64,000 nucleotides of DNA, from assembly GCF_000012365.1 (NCBI RefSeq), contig NC_007651.1:3410001-3474000 (forward strand), read 5' to 3'. Below, piece by piece: positions 1 to 8,242 of this stretch. The stretch's first letter is position 1. Each line of letters begins with the position of its first letter. The notes under the pieces are model-generated. The model did not search any database, was not told the DNA's origin, and was given only the letters and a program-made list of their open reading frames with translations. The stretch is from Burkholderia thailandensis E264 (GTDB taxonomy: Bacteria > Pseudomonadota > Gammaproteobacteria > Burkholderiales > Burkholderiaceae). Made by a program: the position numbers and the translations under genes.

Positions 1-268
1 GGAAATCGACCGTCACCTCGTCGAACGTGGTGCCGCCCGACGCGTGCTGATACAGCAGCGGGCTCGACGAATCGATTTCCTTCGTGAACACCATGTCGCC
101 GTGCTCGCAACGCGTTGCCGTGTGGCCGCCCGCGGTCGACGCGGTTGCCGAACGCGGCTGAACGATCGAGTGATCCCAGGATTTCAGTTCGATCCAGCCT
201 TCGTGGTCCTTGTCGGCGGACTCGCCCTTGATGGCGGGACTACCGAACTTCAAATGCATATGTAACAT
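1..268 (-). CDS. tssD: Hcp tube protein of the type VI secretion system (C-terminus cut by window edge)
   Basis: Hcp forms the hexameric-ring tube that the T6SS sheath expels into target cells. The 89 visible codons begin MLHMHLKFGSPAIKGES and include the Hcp-type stretch GWIELKSWDHSI. The rest of the roughly 165-residue family protein lies beyond base 1. I chose the ATG at 268 over the in-frame ATG at 259 because GGGGAG and GAAAG purine tracts lie just upstream. It follows tssC on the same strand after a 72-bp gap that holds a GC hairpin, as expected for a very abundant product downstream of the sheath genes. The family call is firm; the C-terminus is unseen. Confidence 0.93.
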   Translation of the reverse strand, partial: MLHMHLKFGSPAIKGESADKDHEGWIELKSWDHSIVQPRSATASTAGGHTATRCEHGDMVFTKEIDSSSPLLYQHASGGTTFDEVTVDF

Positions 269-307
269 GGTCTTTCGACTCCCCAAAGAGGTGGTTTTAA
301 CGTCCTA

Positions 308-326
308 CCCAGGCGGCCCGCCCGGG
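308..326 (-). other. Intercistronic hairpin between tssC and hcp
   Basis: An 8-bp GC stem with one G-U pair and a 3-base loop sits in the 72-bp tssC-hcp gap. No clean U-run follows on the minus strand, so it is not a standard terminator. It could act in RNA processing or stabilisation, giving hcp more message than the sheath genes. That role is inferred. Confidence 0.4.
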
Positions 327-340
327 CGATCTCAGCTCGC

Positions 341-1831
341 TTATGAATTTGCCGGTTTGGGCAGATCAGCGACAAGGCGCAGAGAAATCGACAACTCGTC
401 GAGCTGGAAGTGCGGACGCAAAAACGCGACCGAACGATACGCACCCGGCTTGCCCGGAATCTCTGACACTTGTACGGAGGCCTCGCGCAGCGGGAACTGC
501 GCTTTCTGTTCCTGGGTCGCGTCGTCGTCGAGCAACACGTACTGCGAGATCCAGCGATTGAGGAACGTTTCGACATTCTGTGCGGACGCAAAGCTGCCGA
601 TCTTGTCGCGCATCATCGCTTTCAGGTAATGCGCGATGCGCGATACCGAAAAAATGTACTGCAGCTGAGCGGACAGGACGGCGTTCGCATTGGCGCTGTC
701 GGTGCTGTATTTCTTGGGTTTCTGCACCGACTGCGCGGCGAAGAACGCGGCGTAATCGGAATTCTTGCAATGCACGAGCGGGATGAAGCCGAGGTCGCTC
801 AGCTCCTTCTCGCGGCGATCGGTGATCGCGATCTCGGTCGGGCACTTCAGCGCGATTTCGCCGTCGTCGGTCTTGAACGTGTGCGTCGGCAGATCCTCGA
901 CGAGGCCGCCGCCTTCCACGCCGCGAATCGCCGCGCACCAGCCGAAATCGTCGAACGCGGCCGTCAGGCGCGCGGCAAACGCCCACGACGCGTTGCACCA
1001 CAGGTACTTGTCGTGATCGGTGCCGTCGACGTCCTCGACGAAGTTGAAGCTCTCCGCGATCGCGCCGTCCTTCGGATTGAACGGCAGGCGGCCGAGGAAG
1101 CGCGGCAACGTGAGGCCGACGTAGCGCGAATCCTCGGAATCGCGAAACGACTTCCACTTCGCGTATTCGACCGTGTCGAACACCTTGCCGAGATCGCGCG
1201 GCTTGCCGAGATCGGCGAACGATTCGAGGCCGAGCAGCTCGGGCGCCGCCGATGCGATGAACGGCGCGTGCGCGGCCGCCGCGACATGCGACATCTGCTC
1301 GATGAAGTACTGATCCTCCGGCTGGCGCGAGATCTCGTAGTCGCCCACCAGCACGCCGAACGGCGAGCCGCCGAACGTGCCGAATTCTTCTTCGTACACC
1401 TTCTTGAAGAGCGCGCTCTGATCGAACTCGGTCGCATTCTTGAAGTCGCGCACGAGATCGCGCTTCGGCGCGTGCAGCGCCTTGATCTTGATCGTCGAGC
1501 CGGTGTTGCTTTCCTTCACCAGATAGTCGAGCCCGCGCCACGTGCTCTCGAGACGCTGAAACTCCGCCGCGTGCATCACGGCCGAGAGTTGCGACGAAAT
1601 CAGGCGGTCGAGCTCCGCGACGCGCGCGTCGATCGTCGCCGACAGGTTGTCCGACACGACCACCGTGCCGTCGAGCACCTGATTGACGAGTTCGCCGATC
1701 AAATCCTTCGCGCGCGCATGCTCGGATTCGGATTTCGCGACCTTGCTCTTCTCGACGATCTCGTCGAGCAGCGAGGACTCCGTGCCGACTTGAGCGCCGG
1801 TCGATTGGGCCGCAGCCGTTTGCTGGTTCAT
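341..1831 (-). CDS. tssC: T6SS contractile sheath large subunit TssC/VipB
   Basis: The 496-residue length is typical of TssC (ImpC/VipB). TssC heterodimers with TssB polymerise in the cytoplasm around the Hcp tube and contract to fire it. Family features include FQRLESTWRGLDYLV (about 91-105), EFGTFGGSPFGVLVGDYE (about 149-166) and the C-terminal block around QVSEIPGKPGAYRSVAFLRPHF. The gene follows tssB by 16 bp and precedes hcp, the standard sheath-tube order. The start MNQQTAAAQ lies just after the tssB stop. Nothing suggests damage. Confidence 0.97.
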   Translation of the reverse strand: MNQQTAAAQSTGAQVGTESSLLDEIVEKSKVAKSESEHARAKDLIGELVNQVLDGTVVVSDNLSATIDARVAELDRLISSQLSAVMHAAEFQRLESTWRGLDYLVKESNTGSTIKIKALHAPKRDLVRDFKNATEFDQSALFKKVYEEEFGTFGGSPFGVLVGDYEISRQPEDQYFIEQMSHVAAAAHAPFIASAAPELLGLESFADLGKPRDLGKVFDTVEYAKWKSFRDSEDSRYVGLTLPRFLGRLPFNPKDGAIAESFNFVEDVDGTDHDKYLWCNASWAFAARLTAAFDDFGWCAAIRGVEGGGLVEDLPTHTFKTDDGEIALKCPTEIAITDRREKELSDLGFIPLVHCKNSDYAAFFAAQSVQKPKKYSTDSANANAVLSAQLQYIFSVSRIAHYLKAMMRDKIGSFASAQNVETFLNRWISQYVLLDDDATQEQKAQFPLREASVQVSEIPGKPGAYRSVAFLRPHFQLDELSISLRLVADLPKPANS

Positions 1832-1847
1832 TTCACCACCCCGTTAC

Positions 1848-2366
1848 TCATTCGCCCTGCTTGTCGCCGCCGTCCGCGCCCTTCTTCAGCGCTTCGAGCT
1901 GCTGCGTGTTCGACAGCACTTCGCTCAGCAGGTCTTCGAGCTTGTCGTTGCCGGCCAGCTTGTTGCGCAGGTCAGCGAGCTTCGATCGCGCCTCGAGCAG
2001 GCGCCGCAACGGCTCGACCTGCCCGACGACCTCGTCCGGATTGAAATCGTTGATCGATCGGAACTTCAGATCGACCGCGAACTTGCCGCCCGCGTCGCTC
2101 AGACGGTTCTCCACCTGGAACGTGGCGCGCGGCTCGATCGCCTTCATCACGTCGTCGAAGTTGTCGCGGTCGATGTTGACGAACTTGCGATCGCGCAGCT
2201 TCGGCTGCTCGACTTCCGACTGCCCCGCCAGATCGCCGACGACCCCGACGACGAACGGCAATTCCTTGATCTCGATCGCGTCGCCCCGTTCGACTTCGTA
2301 CGTGAGCTGGACGCGGGGCGGCCGCACTTTCTGCAAGCGCTTTTGAATGCTTTCTTTCTTCGCCAT
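1848..2366 (-). CDS. tssB: T6SS contractile sheath small subunit TssB/VipA
   Basis: TssB pairs with TssC to build the T6SS sheath. The 172-residue length fits the family (about 160-175). The N-terminus MAKKESIQKRLQKVRPPRVQ leads into the conserved LPFVVGVVGDLAG segment and a NIDRDNFDDVM helix. The charged C-terminus is the region that in characterised systems is recognised by ClpV for sheath recycling (family knowledge). It lies between the TPR lipoprotein gene (36 bp upstream) and tssC (16 bp downstream), on the same strand, so it is probably cotranscribed with both. Confidence 0.97.
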   Translation of the reverse strand: MAKKESIQKRLQKVRPPRVQLTYEVERGDAIEIKELPFVVGVVGDLAGQSEVEQPKLRDRKFVNIDRDNFDDVMKAIEPRATFQVENRLSDAGGKFAVDLKFRSINDFNPDEVVGQVEPLRRLLEARSKLADLRNKLAGNDKLEDLLSEVLSNTQQLEALKKGADGGDKQGE

Positions 2367-2402
2367 CGACGGCTCCCGGTTGGTGTGTGGATCGAGCGCG
2401 GC

Positions 2403-3092
2403 TTAACGCAGTGCGCTGAACGGATCGCCGCCGGCCGCCTTCGCGGGCGCCGACGGAGCTGCAGACGGCGCCGCGGTCGGAGCAGCCGGCGTGGCGGGCG
2501 GCGCGGGCGGCGGCGCGGGTGCGGCGGCCGTCTCGCTTTCCGCGGCGCGCGCAACTTCACGCACGTGCTTCGCGCGGCGCACGAAGCGGCGCTTCTTCAC
2601 GACAGGCTTCGTCGCCTGTTGCTCGGGCGGGAACAGCGCGGCCTCGCCGAGCGTGTCGCGCAGTTGCTTCGCGAGCGCTTGCGCGTCGGACTTCGCGTCA
2701 CCCGCGAGCGACGAATCCTGACGCAACTCGCCGAGCGATTCGGTCGCGATGCGCAGGCCGGCGACGGCGAGCACGCTCTTCGCCTGGCGGTCGGTCTTGT
2801 CGCGTTGCAGCGCTTCCTGCGCGGCGACGATCGCCTGACCGTAGTGACCTTGCTGGAACTGGATCTGCGCGATCCGGGACCACGGCTCCTCGCGCGTCGG
2901 ATCGGATTTCGCGAGCTCCTGGTAAAGGCCGATCGCGCGCTCCTGATCGCCCGCCTTCGCCACCGCGTCGGCATCGGCCAACGACTTGTTGAACACTTCG
3001 GCGCTCGGCGGCGTCGGCTGCGAGGCGCAACCGGCAATGATGCCGCAGGCCAGCACTACCCCAGAAAGTTTTGCGAAGAGACGGTCTTTCAT
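2403..3092 (-). CDS. TPR-containing lipoprotein of the T6SS cluster (TagM-like)
   Basis: This 229-residue protein has a lipoprotein signal peptide with lipobox IAGC (Cys22), so the mature protein is probably anchored in a membrane, likely the outer one. Residues about 30-140 look like tetratricopeptide repeats (for example AKAGDQERAIGLYQELAKSD and GHYGQAIVAAQEALQRD). A long Ala/Pro-rich tail follows (about 180-229, APPPAPPATPAAP). It is the first gene of the tagM-like-tssB-tssC-hcp unit, with a promoter candidate 74 bp upstream. As I recall, Burkholderia T6SS-1 clusters carry such an accessory gene, named tagM in B. cenocepacia; the name is not certain. It may help assemble or anchor the membrane complex. 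Confidence 0.8.
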   Translation of the reverse strand: MKDRLFAKLSGVVLACGIIAGCASQPTPPSAEVFNKSLADADAVAKAGDQERAIGLYQELAKSDPTREEPWSRIAQIQFQQGHYGQAIVAAQEALQRDKTDRQAKSVLAVAGLRIATESLGELRQDSSLAGDAKSDAQALAKQLRDTLGEAALFPPEQQATKPVVKKRRFVRRAKHVREVARAAESETAAAPAPPPAPPATPAAPTAAPSAAPSAPAKAAGGDPFSALR

Positions 3093-3165
3093 CGTTTATA
3101 TCCCCGGCGCGGGCGTTTTAAATCGTTGAGAATTCGTGATTTTGCTTTGCTACAAGCGCGCGGGT

Positions 3166-3194
3166 ATAGTACCGATCAATTTTTCATAATTCAA
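3166..3194 (-). promoter_or_regulatory. Sigma-70-like promoter for the tagM-like/tssBC/hcp unit
   Basis: On the minus strand, TTGAAT is followed by a 17-bp spacer and TACTAT. The -10 ends 73 bp before the lipoprotein start, inside an AT-rich stretch between two divergent T6SS operons (3093-3465, 373 bp). The rest of this gap must also hold the tssJ promoter, for which I see no convincing hexamer pair. This assignment is from sequence match only. Confidence 0.5.
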
Positions 3195-3465
3195 TCTTCG
3201 CGTGAAGAGCGGCCGTTTTAAAAGCAGTGCGGCGCGCCGCCTGACGCGCCACGCAAACTCCGGGGATCACCGTGTACCGCTCCCATTGCAATTATTGCCG
3301 CAACGGAATTCGATTTCACTCAATCGGTGGAAAATTTTTCCGAATAACACGGCATTGCCGGCAGTCATCCGGCATTTGAAGTCGCAGACGTTTTTGTGCA
3401 GCCAAATCGGCAACGCAACTGATAGTTTTGACAGGGAGCAACGGGCGCCGCGCCCGGAAAAATCG

Positions 3466-4080
3466 ATGAATCCGCTTGTGACTCGTTACGCGTTGCCGCT
3501 CGCCGCCTGCATTCTGCTCGGCGGCTGCGCGGCCGCCGTGCCGCTCCTCGGTTCGGCGGGCAGCGCCGCGCTGCAGATGGTGGGCATCGGCAAGCCCGAC
3601 GTGCCCGATTCGCAAAAGCCGCCGCGCAATCTCGGCCTCACGCTCTACGCCGCGCAGAACCTCAACGCCGCGAACGACAACCGCCCGCTCGCGCTTGTCG
3701 TGCGCCTCTACGCGCTGAAAGACCCGACGTCGTTCCAGCAGGCGCCGTTCGACAGCTTCACCGATCCAGCGAAAGAGAAGACCGCGCTCGGCGCCGATCT
3801 GCTGAGCGTGCGCGAAATCACGCTGATTCCCGGACAGCGCTACAACGCGACAGAGAAGGTATCGCGCGAAGCGCAGGCATTCGGCGTCGTCGCGCTCTTT
3901 CGCGACCCGGCGCTGCAGCGCTGGAAACTGACTTTCGATCCGGCGAAGTCCGAGAAATCCGGCATAATTATCGGCCTGCACAACTGCGCGATGACCGTGA
4001 CGGGCGGCACCGTCATTCCTTCGCAGCAGGGCATGCCGACGCAGCGGCTCGATTTGCTTTCGTCGGTGAACTGCGGGTGA
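3466..4080 (+). CDS. tssJ: T6SS outer-membrane lipoprotein TssJ
   Basis: TssJ is the outer-membrane lipoprotein that, with TssM and TssL, forms the T6SS envelope complex. The 204-residue product starts MNPLVTRYALPL and has lipobox LGGC at Cys21. Family-type segments follow: LYAAQNLNAANDNRPLALVV and the FDSFTDPAKEKTALGADLLS loop. An open frame continues upstream to 3202, but the ATG at 3466 places the signal peptide correctly at the N-terminus. It heads the plus-strand tssJ-tssK-tssL operon. tssM is not in the window; in related clusters it lies elsewhere in the locus. Confidence 0.93.
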   Translation: MNPLVTRYALPLAACILLGGCAAAVPLLGSAGSAALQMVGIGKPDVPDSQKPPRNLGLTLYAAQNLNAANDNRPLALVVRLYALKDPTSFQQAPFDSFTDPAKEKTALGADLLSVREITLIPGQRYNATEKVSREAQAFGVVALFRDPALQRWKLTFDPAKSEKSGIIIGLHNCAMTVTGGTVIPSQQGMPTQRLDLLSSVNCG

Positions 4081-4188
4081 AATTCGAGATGACATCAGAA
4101 AGTCATCTGACAAAGATTAACGATTCGCTTGCGGATCGCGACGCGAATTAACCGACCAACGGCCCAATTACATTTAAGCGGATTTGAC

Positions 4189-5535
4189 ATGAGTTATTCG
4201 GCCAAGGTGCTCTGGGGGGAAGGCCTCTTTCTGAGGCCGCAGCACTTTCAGCGGCAGGACGCATACCACGAAGCGCGCCTGTTCGAATCGATTCAGGCGA
4301 TCCAGCCGTACAACTGGGGCGTGCGTTCGGTGCGGTTCGATCGCGACGCACTCGGCAGCAACGTGCTGCGCGCGAGCGAACTGTCGCTCGTGTTCCCGGA
4401 CGGCGCGCTCTACTCCGCGCCGCAAGCCGATGAATTGCCGCCGCCCATCGCGCTCGACACGCTGCCCGAAGGCATCAACGAATTCACGTTCTATCTCGCA
4501 TTGCACCCGCTGCGCGAAACCGGCTCGAACTACGCGGACAGCCGCGACACCGGCTTCGTGTCGCGCTTCGTCAGCGAGCAGGCGAGCGTCGCCGATCATT
4601 TCACCGACGCCGCCGAAGCCGACATCATGTTCCTGAAGACGAACGTGAAGCTGATCGCGCACAGCGAGCCGCGCGACCAATTGCTGTCGATCCCGCTCGT
4701 GCGCGTGCGGCGCACCGCGACGTCCGGCTTCGAGATCGACGACAGCTTCGTGCCGCCGTGCCTCGCGATCGAGGCGTCGCCGATCCTGCATCAACGCCTG
4801 CGGCAGCTGATCGACGCGTTGCAGGCGAAAGTGAATGCGCTGTACGGCTTCCATCGCGAACCGACGAAGAACATCATCGAATTCCGATCGGGCGACATCG
4901 CATCATTCTGGCTGCTGCATACGGCAAGCGCCGCGTTCGCGACGCTCGCGCACCTGCATCAGCATTCGGCGCTCCATCCGGAGCGGCTGTTCCAGGAACT
5001 GCTGCGCCTCGCGGGCCAGTTGATGACGTTCTCGAAGGGCTACGTGCTCGCCGATCTGCCCGCGTACCGGCACGACGATCCGGGCCCGGGCTTCGCGCGC
5101 CTCGATTCGATCCTGCGCGACCTGCTCGAAACCGTGATCTCGACGCGCTACTTCGCGATCACGCTCGAGGAAGTGCGGCCGTCGTTCCATGTCGGGCGGC
5201 TCGATTCGGGCAAGATCGACGACAAGACCGCGTTCTATCTCGCTGTGTCGGCCGACATGCCGTCGGTCGAGCTCGTCGATGCCGTGCCCGCGCGCTTCAA
5301 GGTCGGCGCGCCGGACGACGTCGACAAGCTCGTGCTGTCCGCGATGCCCGGCGTGCGCCTTGCGTATACGCCGCAGGTGCCGCCCGCGATCCCCGTGCGC
5401 CCGGGCGCATGCTATTTCGCACTCGATGCGCGCAGCCCGCTCTATGAGCGGATGCTGCAGGCCCAGTCGGCGATGATCTATGCGCCGTCCGGAATCAACG
5501 ATCTCAAATTCGAACTGATCGCCGTCACCTCATGA
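4189..5535 (+). CDS. tssK: T6SS baseplate protein TssK
   Basis: TssK is the trimeric baseplate protein that links the T6SS sheath/tail to the TssL-TssM membrane complex. The 448-residue product starts MSYSAKVLWGEG, and the LFLRPQHFQRQDAYHE block right after it is the family hallmark. An upstream in-frame ATG at 4129 would add 20 residues before this conserved start and is less likely. It is separated from tssJ by 108 bp and overlaps tssL by 4 bp (ATGA), so translation of tssK and tssL is probably coupled. Confidence 0.96.
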   Translation: MSYSAKVLWGEGLFLRPQHFQRQDAYHEARLFESIQAIQPYNWGVRSVRFDRDALGSNVLRASELSLVFPDGALYSAPQADELPPPIALDTLPEGINEFTFYLALHPLRETGSNYADSRDTGFVSRFVSEQASVADHFTDAAEADIMFLKTNVKLIAHSEPRDQLLSIPLVRVRRTATSGFEIDDSFVPPCLAIEASPILHQRLRQLIDALQAKVNALYGFHREPTKNIIEFRSGDIASFWLLHTASAAFATLAHLHQHSALHPERLFQELLRLAGQLMTFSKGYVLADLPAYRHDDPGPGFARLDSILRDLLETVISTRYFAITLEEVRPSFHVGRLDSGKIDDKTAFYLAVSADMPSVELVDAVPARFKVGAPDDVDKLVLSAMPGVRLAYTPQVPPAIPVRPGACYFALDARSPLYERMLQAQSAMIYAPSGINDLKFELIAVTS

Positions 5536-6317
5536 GTTACGCGCCTTCCCTCTTCGGCGGCAACACGCCGCCTCCCGCGCCGCACACGGTGTCGTCGACC
5601 GACGCCGGCTTCCAGGCACGCTCGCTCGTCGATCTGCTGTACGACGGCTTCTTCATGCTGTTCCTGCTGAAGAACGGCCGCGAACCGAACGACGCGTCGG
5701 AATTCAGCACGCGCATTCAGGAGTTCCTGGGCGAATTCGAGCGCGGCGCGAAGAAGCTCAACATCGCCGCCGACGACGTCTACGCGGCGAAGTTCGCGTT
5801 TTGCGCGGCGATCGACGAATCGGTGCTGTCGTCGCAGTTCAAGATCCGCGCGGATTGGGAACGCCGGCCGCTGCAACTCGTGCTGTTCGGCGAACAGCTT
5901 GCGGGCGAGAAGTTCTATCAGTACCTCGAAGAATGCCGCGCGCAGGGCGCGGCACGGCTGCAGTCGCTCGAGGTGTTCCATATGTGCCTGCTGCTCGGCT
6001 TCCAGGGCAAGTATCTGCTCGAAGGGCCGGAGAAGCTCGCGTATCTGACCGCGCGGCTCGGCGACGAGATCGCGAACATGAAGGGCAAGCGCGCGCCGTT
6101 CGCGCCGCATTGGCCACTTCCGGATCAGATCTCGCACCGGCTCAAGCGCGAGGTGCCGCTGTGGGCGATCGGGGCGGTGTTCGCGCTCGTCGGGCTGCTG
6201 GCGTTCGTCGGGTTGAATACGTATTTGAAGGACAGCACCGTGCGGGCGCTCGCGCCTTATTCGCAGGTCATCAAGGTTGGGCCGGAGTCGGCTAATTTGA
6301 CGATTTCGTTGCCTTGA
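5532..6317 (+). CDS. tssL: T6SS inner-membrane protein TssL (DotU/IcmH type, short form)
   Basis: TssL is the DotU-like inner-membrane anchor of the T6SS trans-envelope complex. The 261-residue protein has a cytoplasmic helical domain (SLVDLLYDGFFMLFLLKNG near residue 35, AIDESVLSS near 97, FYQYLEECR near 133). One C-terminal membrane helix (WAIGAVFALVGLLAFVGLNTYL) and a short periplasmic tail follow. It lacks the C-terminal OmpA-like peptidoglycan-binding domain of extended TssL proteins, so peptidoglycan anchoring would need another protein (inference). It is the last gene of tssJKL and a terminator-like hairpin follows. Confidence 0.95.
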   Translation: MSYAPSLFGGNTPPPAPHTVSSTDAGFQARSLVDLLYDGFFMLFLLKNGREPNDASEFSTRIQEFLGEFERGAKKLNIAADDVYAAKFAFCAAIDESVLSSQFKIRADWERRPLQLVLFGEQLAGEKFYQYLEECRAQGAARLQSLEVFHMCLLLGFQGKYLLEGPEKLAYLTARLGDEIANMKGKRAPFAPHWPLPDQISHRLKREVPLWAIGAVFALVGLLAFVGLNTYLKDSTVRALAPYSQVIKVGPESANLTISLP

Positions 6318-6328
6318 TTGGGGAAAGC

Positions 6329-6348
6329 CCGGCGGATGCCGGATTTTT
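6329..6348 (+). terminator. Rho-independent terminator after tssL
   Basis: A CCGGC/GCCGG stem with a GGAT loop is followed by ATTTTT. It starts 12 bp after the tssL stop and marks the right edge of the T6SS block. The stem is short, so the strength is uncertain. Confidence 0.55.
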
Positions 6349-6436
6349 CACGTCGATAGAAAAGACGGCCGCGAATATCGTTTTCGATGAGCGGCCCGGT
6401 AATCCCCCCGCTTTGCACGGGGCTCAGAAGTAGAAA

Positions 6437-6982
6437 CTAAGCGGCCATGACCAGCCGCTGTTTTGGCGTAAATCCGCCCAAGGCCATGTTCGGGCGGTCG
6501 TGATTGTAAGTCCACATCCAGTCGGTTGCGAAACGCTGCACGTGGTCCAGGTCGTCCCAGTGGTACGGCGACAGTCATTCGTACCGCACGGTCCGGTTGA
6601 ATCGTTCGACATACGCATTCTGCTGCGGCTTGCCCGGCTGGATGTAGTCGAGCCTGATGCCGTACTGTCGAGCCTATTCGATGATCGCAGCGCCCAGGTA
6701 CTCGGGCCCGTTGTCGCACCGAATCGCTTTTGGCCTGCCGCGCCAACCGATGATCTGCCGCAGCGCACGGATCACGCGTTCCGACGGCAATGAGAAGTCG
6801 ATCTCGATGCCGAGTGCCTCGCGGTTGAAGTCGTCGATCACGTTGAATAGCCGGATGCTGCGTCCGTCGGCCAGTTGGTCGTGCATGAAGTCCATCGACC
6901 AGACCTGGTTGACGGCGGACGGCGCCGCCAGCGGCTCTGGTATCGGTGCGTTGTACAAGATCGAAGACGCGATACGCGGCAA
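6437..6982 (-). pseudogene. Decayed IS3-family transposase (OrfB, integrase-core fragment)
   Basis: The minus-strand frame shows an IS3-family rve/DDE core: [14 protein letters not shown] with the first Asp, then [24 protein letters not shown] with the second Asp, QPGKPQQNAYVERFNRTVR, and the usual ending MALGGFTPKQRLVMAA. Two stops interrupt the frame, TAG at 6676-6674 and TGA at 6577-6575. Both fall where related proteins have Trp (my recollection of the family), so each is a single-base TGG change. The N-terminal third and OrfA are missing upstream of 6982 and I see no terminal inverted repeats. It is non-functional unless stops are read through. Confidence 0.85.
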
Positions 6983-7401
6983 ACCGCCCGACGAGCGTCG
7001 TGCGTATCGAGAAGCACATGCCCGACCGCTTCTCAGTCAGCTTCACGCCTGGCTCGTCGCGCAGCTGATCGGGCCATAGTCCAGGACGCTCGTTTTCCAA
7101 GATCAACCACTCATCCAGACTATCGCGTGCGGTAGATAGCGCTAACTCCACTCTTGCCACCAAGTCCTCGGTCAATGGCTCGCGTTGCAACGTTGGAACT
7201 GTGCCAATCTGACGCTTCCAGGAAATTTTGCGAATGTGCGCGCCTTGAATGACACCAAGCACACCGATAGCACGCTCACTGCCTGGATTCTTGCGTCCGC
7301 AACGAACTTGGTTACCTATGCCTGTATGCCACCAGTCCAACCCTGCCGCATGGACAGCAGTAAGCGAGTCGCCGGTACCGTCTCGACGGTGTGAATGAAT
7401 G
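6983..7401. other. Unassigned remnant DNA between transposase and integrase fragments
   Basis: This 419-bp stretch has more AT and less codon-biased composition than the flanking core genes. A minus-strand frame stays open through it and contains a peptide-like segment (LTEDLVARVELALSTARDSLDEW), but I recognise no family. It probably derives from a larger integrated element that was mostly deleted. Confidence 0.4.
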
Positions 7402-7467
7402 TTGCCAACCGATCTTGCGGATGACGGCCTTCCACGTGCCGGAAGGCGTCTTGACGATGGTTGCCAT
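7402..7467 (-). pseudogene. N-terminal stub of a tyrosine-recombinase integrase
   Basis: The ATG at 7467 begins MATIVKTPSGTWKAVIRK, which resembles the N-terminal AP2-like/arm-binding start of site-specific integrases that sit beside tRNA genes. After about 22 codons the similarity ends and the frame continues only to 7312 with unrelated sequence. It lies about 100 bp from the 3' end of tRNA-Thr, where an integrase using that tRNA as attachment site is expected. It is read as the leftover of an excised or deleted island. Confidence 0.6.
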
Positions 7468-7525
7468 GTACCTGTTCTGAGAGCTGACTGTACCGAAAAT
7501 GTACTTTTCAACGCCCAGAAAGCAC

Positions 7526-7556
7526 AAGGGGTTACGTGAAATTCACGTAACCCCTT
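7526..7556 (-). terminator. Strong hairpin downstream of tRNA-Thr, probable terminator
   Basis: A 31-nt near-perfect inverted repeat (AAGGGGTTACGTGAA and its complement) lies 8 bp past the tRNA 3' end on the minus strand. GTGCTTTCT follows, so the U-run is weak. It probably ends the tRNA transcript; because it is symmetrical it may work in both directions. Confidence 0.6.
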
Positions 7557-7564
7557 GATTTTAT

Positions 7565-7640
<76 letters not shown>

Positions 7641-7660
7641 GTTGAACCCGAAATTCTACC

Positions 7661-8173
7661 TCATTTCACGATCTTGAGGCGAGGCCGACTGCCCTTCGCG
7701 CCTTCGCCGTCGCCATCGACCTTCGGCAGTTCATCCGCAGGTTCATCGGACTCGGATGCCGCCTCGATCACGGCGTCGGGCGCAGCGTGAGTGCCGGCAT
7801 CGCCTCCCTCTTCCGCCGCAGCAAGCCCGTCGCCGCCCTCGGCATCGCCCGTCTCCGCGACGACATCGACCTGAAACGCCATTCCCTGCCCGTTCTCGCG
7901 CGCGTAGATCGCGAGCACGTTCGCAACCGGCACCTCGATCTTGTGCGCCTTGCCCGAGAACCGCGCAGTGAACTCGATCCATTCGTTGCCCATCTGCAAC
8001 TGGCTCGTCGCCTCGAAGCTGATGTTCAACACGATCTCGCCGTCGCGCACGAACTGGCGCGGCACGCGTGTCGACTTGTCGACCCGCACCGCGATATGGG
8101 GCGTATATCCGTTATCCGTGCACCACTCGTACAACGCGCGCAGCAAATACGGCTTCGTGGAAATCTCTTGCAT
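7661..8173 (-). CDS. sspB: ClpXP adaptor SspB
   Basis: SspB tethers ssrA-tagged and some other substrates to ClpXP. The 170-residue protein has an N-terminal substrate-binding fold (about 1-110, starting MQEISTKPYLLRALYEWC), then an acidic, Ala-rich flexible linker (about 112-160). It ends in RPRLKIVK, which matches the short C-terminal ClpX-docking motif of the family. A GAGG ribosome site is spaced correctly for the ATG at 8173; the in-frame ATG at 8179 overlaps it. It follows sspA, separated by a long hairpin. Confidence 0.95.
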   Translation of the reverse strand: MQEISTKPYLLRALYEWCTDNGYTPHIAVRVDKSTRVPRQFVRDGEIVLNISFEATSQLQMGNEWIEFTARFSGKAHKIEVPVANVLAIYARENGQGMAFQVDVVAETGDAEGGDGLAAAEEGGDAGTHAAPDAVIEAASESDEPADELPKVDGDGEGAKGSRPRLKIVK

Positions 8174-8187
8174 CGCCATCCTCGAAC

Positions 8188-8228
8188 GGGAACGGATGCG
8201 GCAGCGCCATGCCGCCGCATCCGTTCCC
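8188..8228. repeat. 15-bp perfect inverted repeat between sspA and sspB
   Basis: GGGAACGGATGCGGC (8188-8202) and its exact complement (8214-8228) enclose an 11-base loop in the 69-bp gap between sspA and sspB, directly upstream of the sspB ribosome site. No U-run follows. It could be a processing or stability hairpin that adjusts SspB relative to SspA (inference). Confidence 0.75.
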
Positions 8229-8242
8229 CAGTCACATACAGC

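Noticed and set aside
470..2044. A 524-codon plus-strand frame opposite tssC and tssB
   Set aside because: Antisense shadow of the clear sheath genes, with the same Arg-rich composition and no motifs.
6330..6430. A second copy of the tRNA-Thr 3' end as the far attachment site of the lost island
   Set aside because: The sequence near the tssL end shows no match to the terminal tRNA segment, so no attachment-site pair can be claimed.
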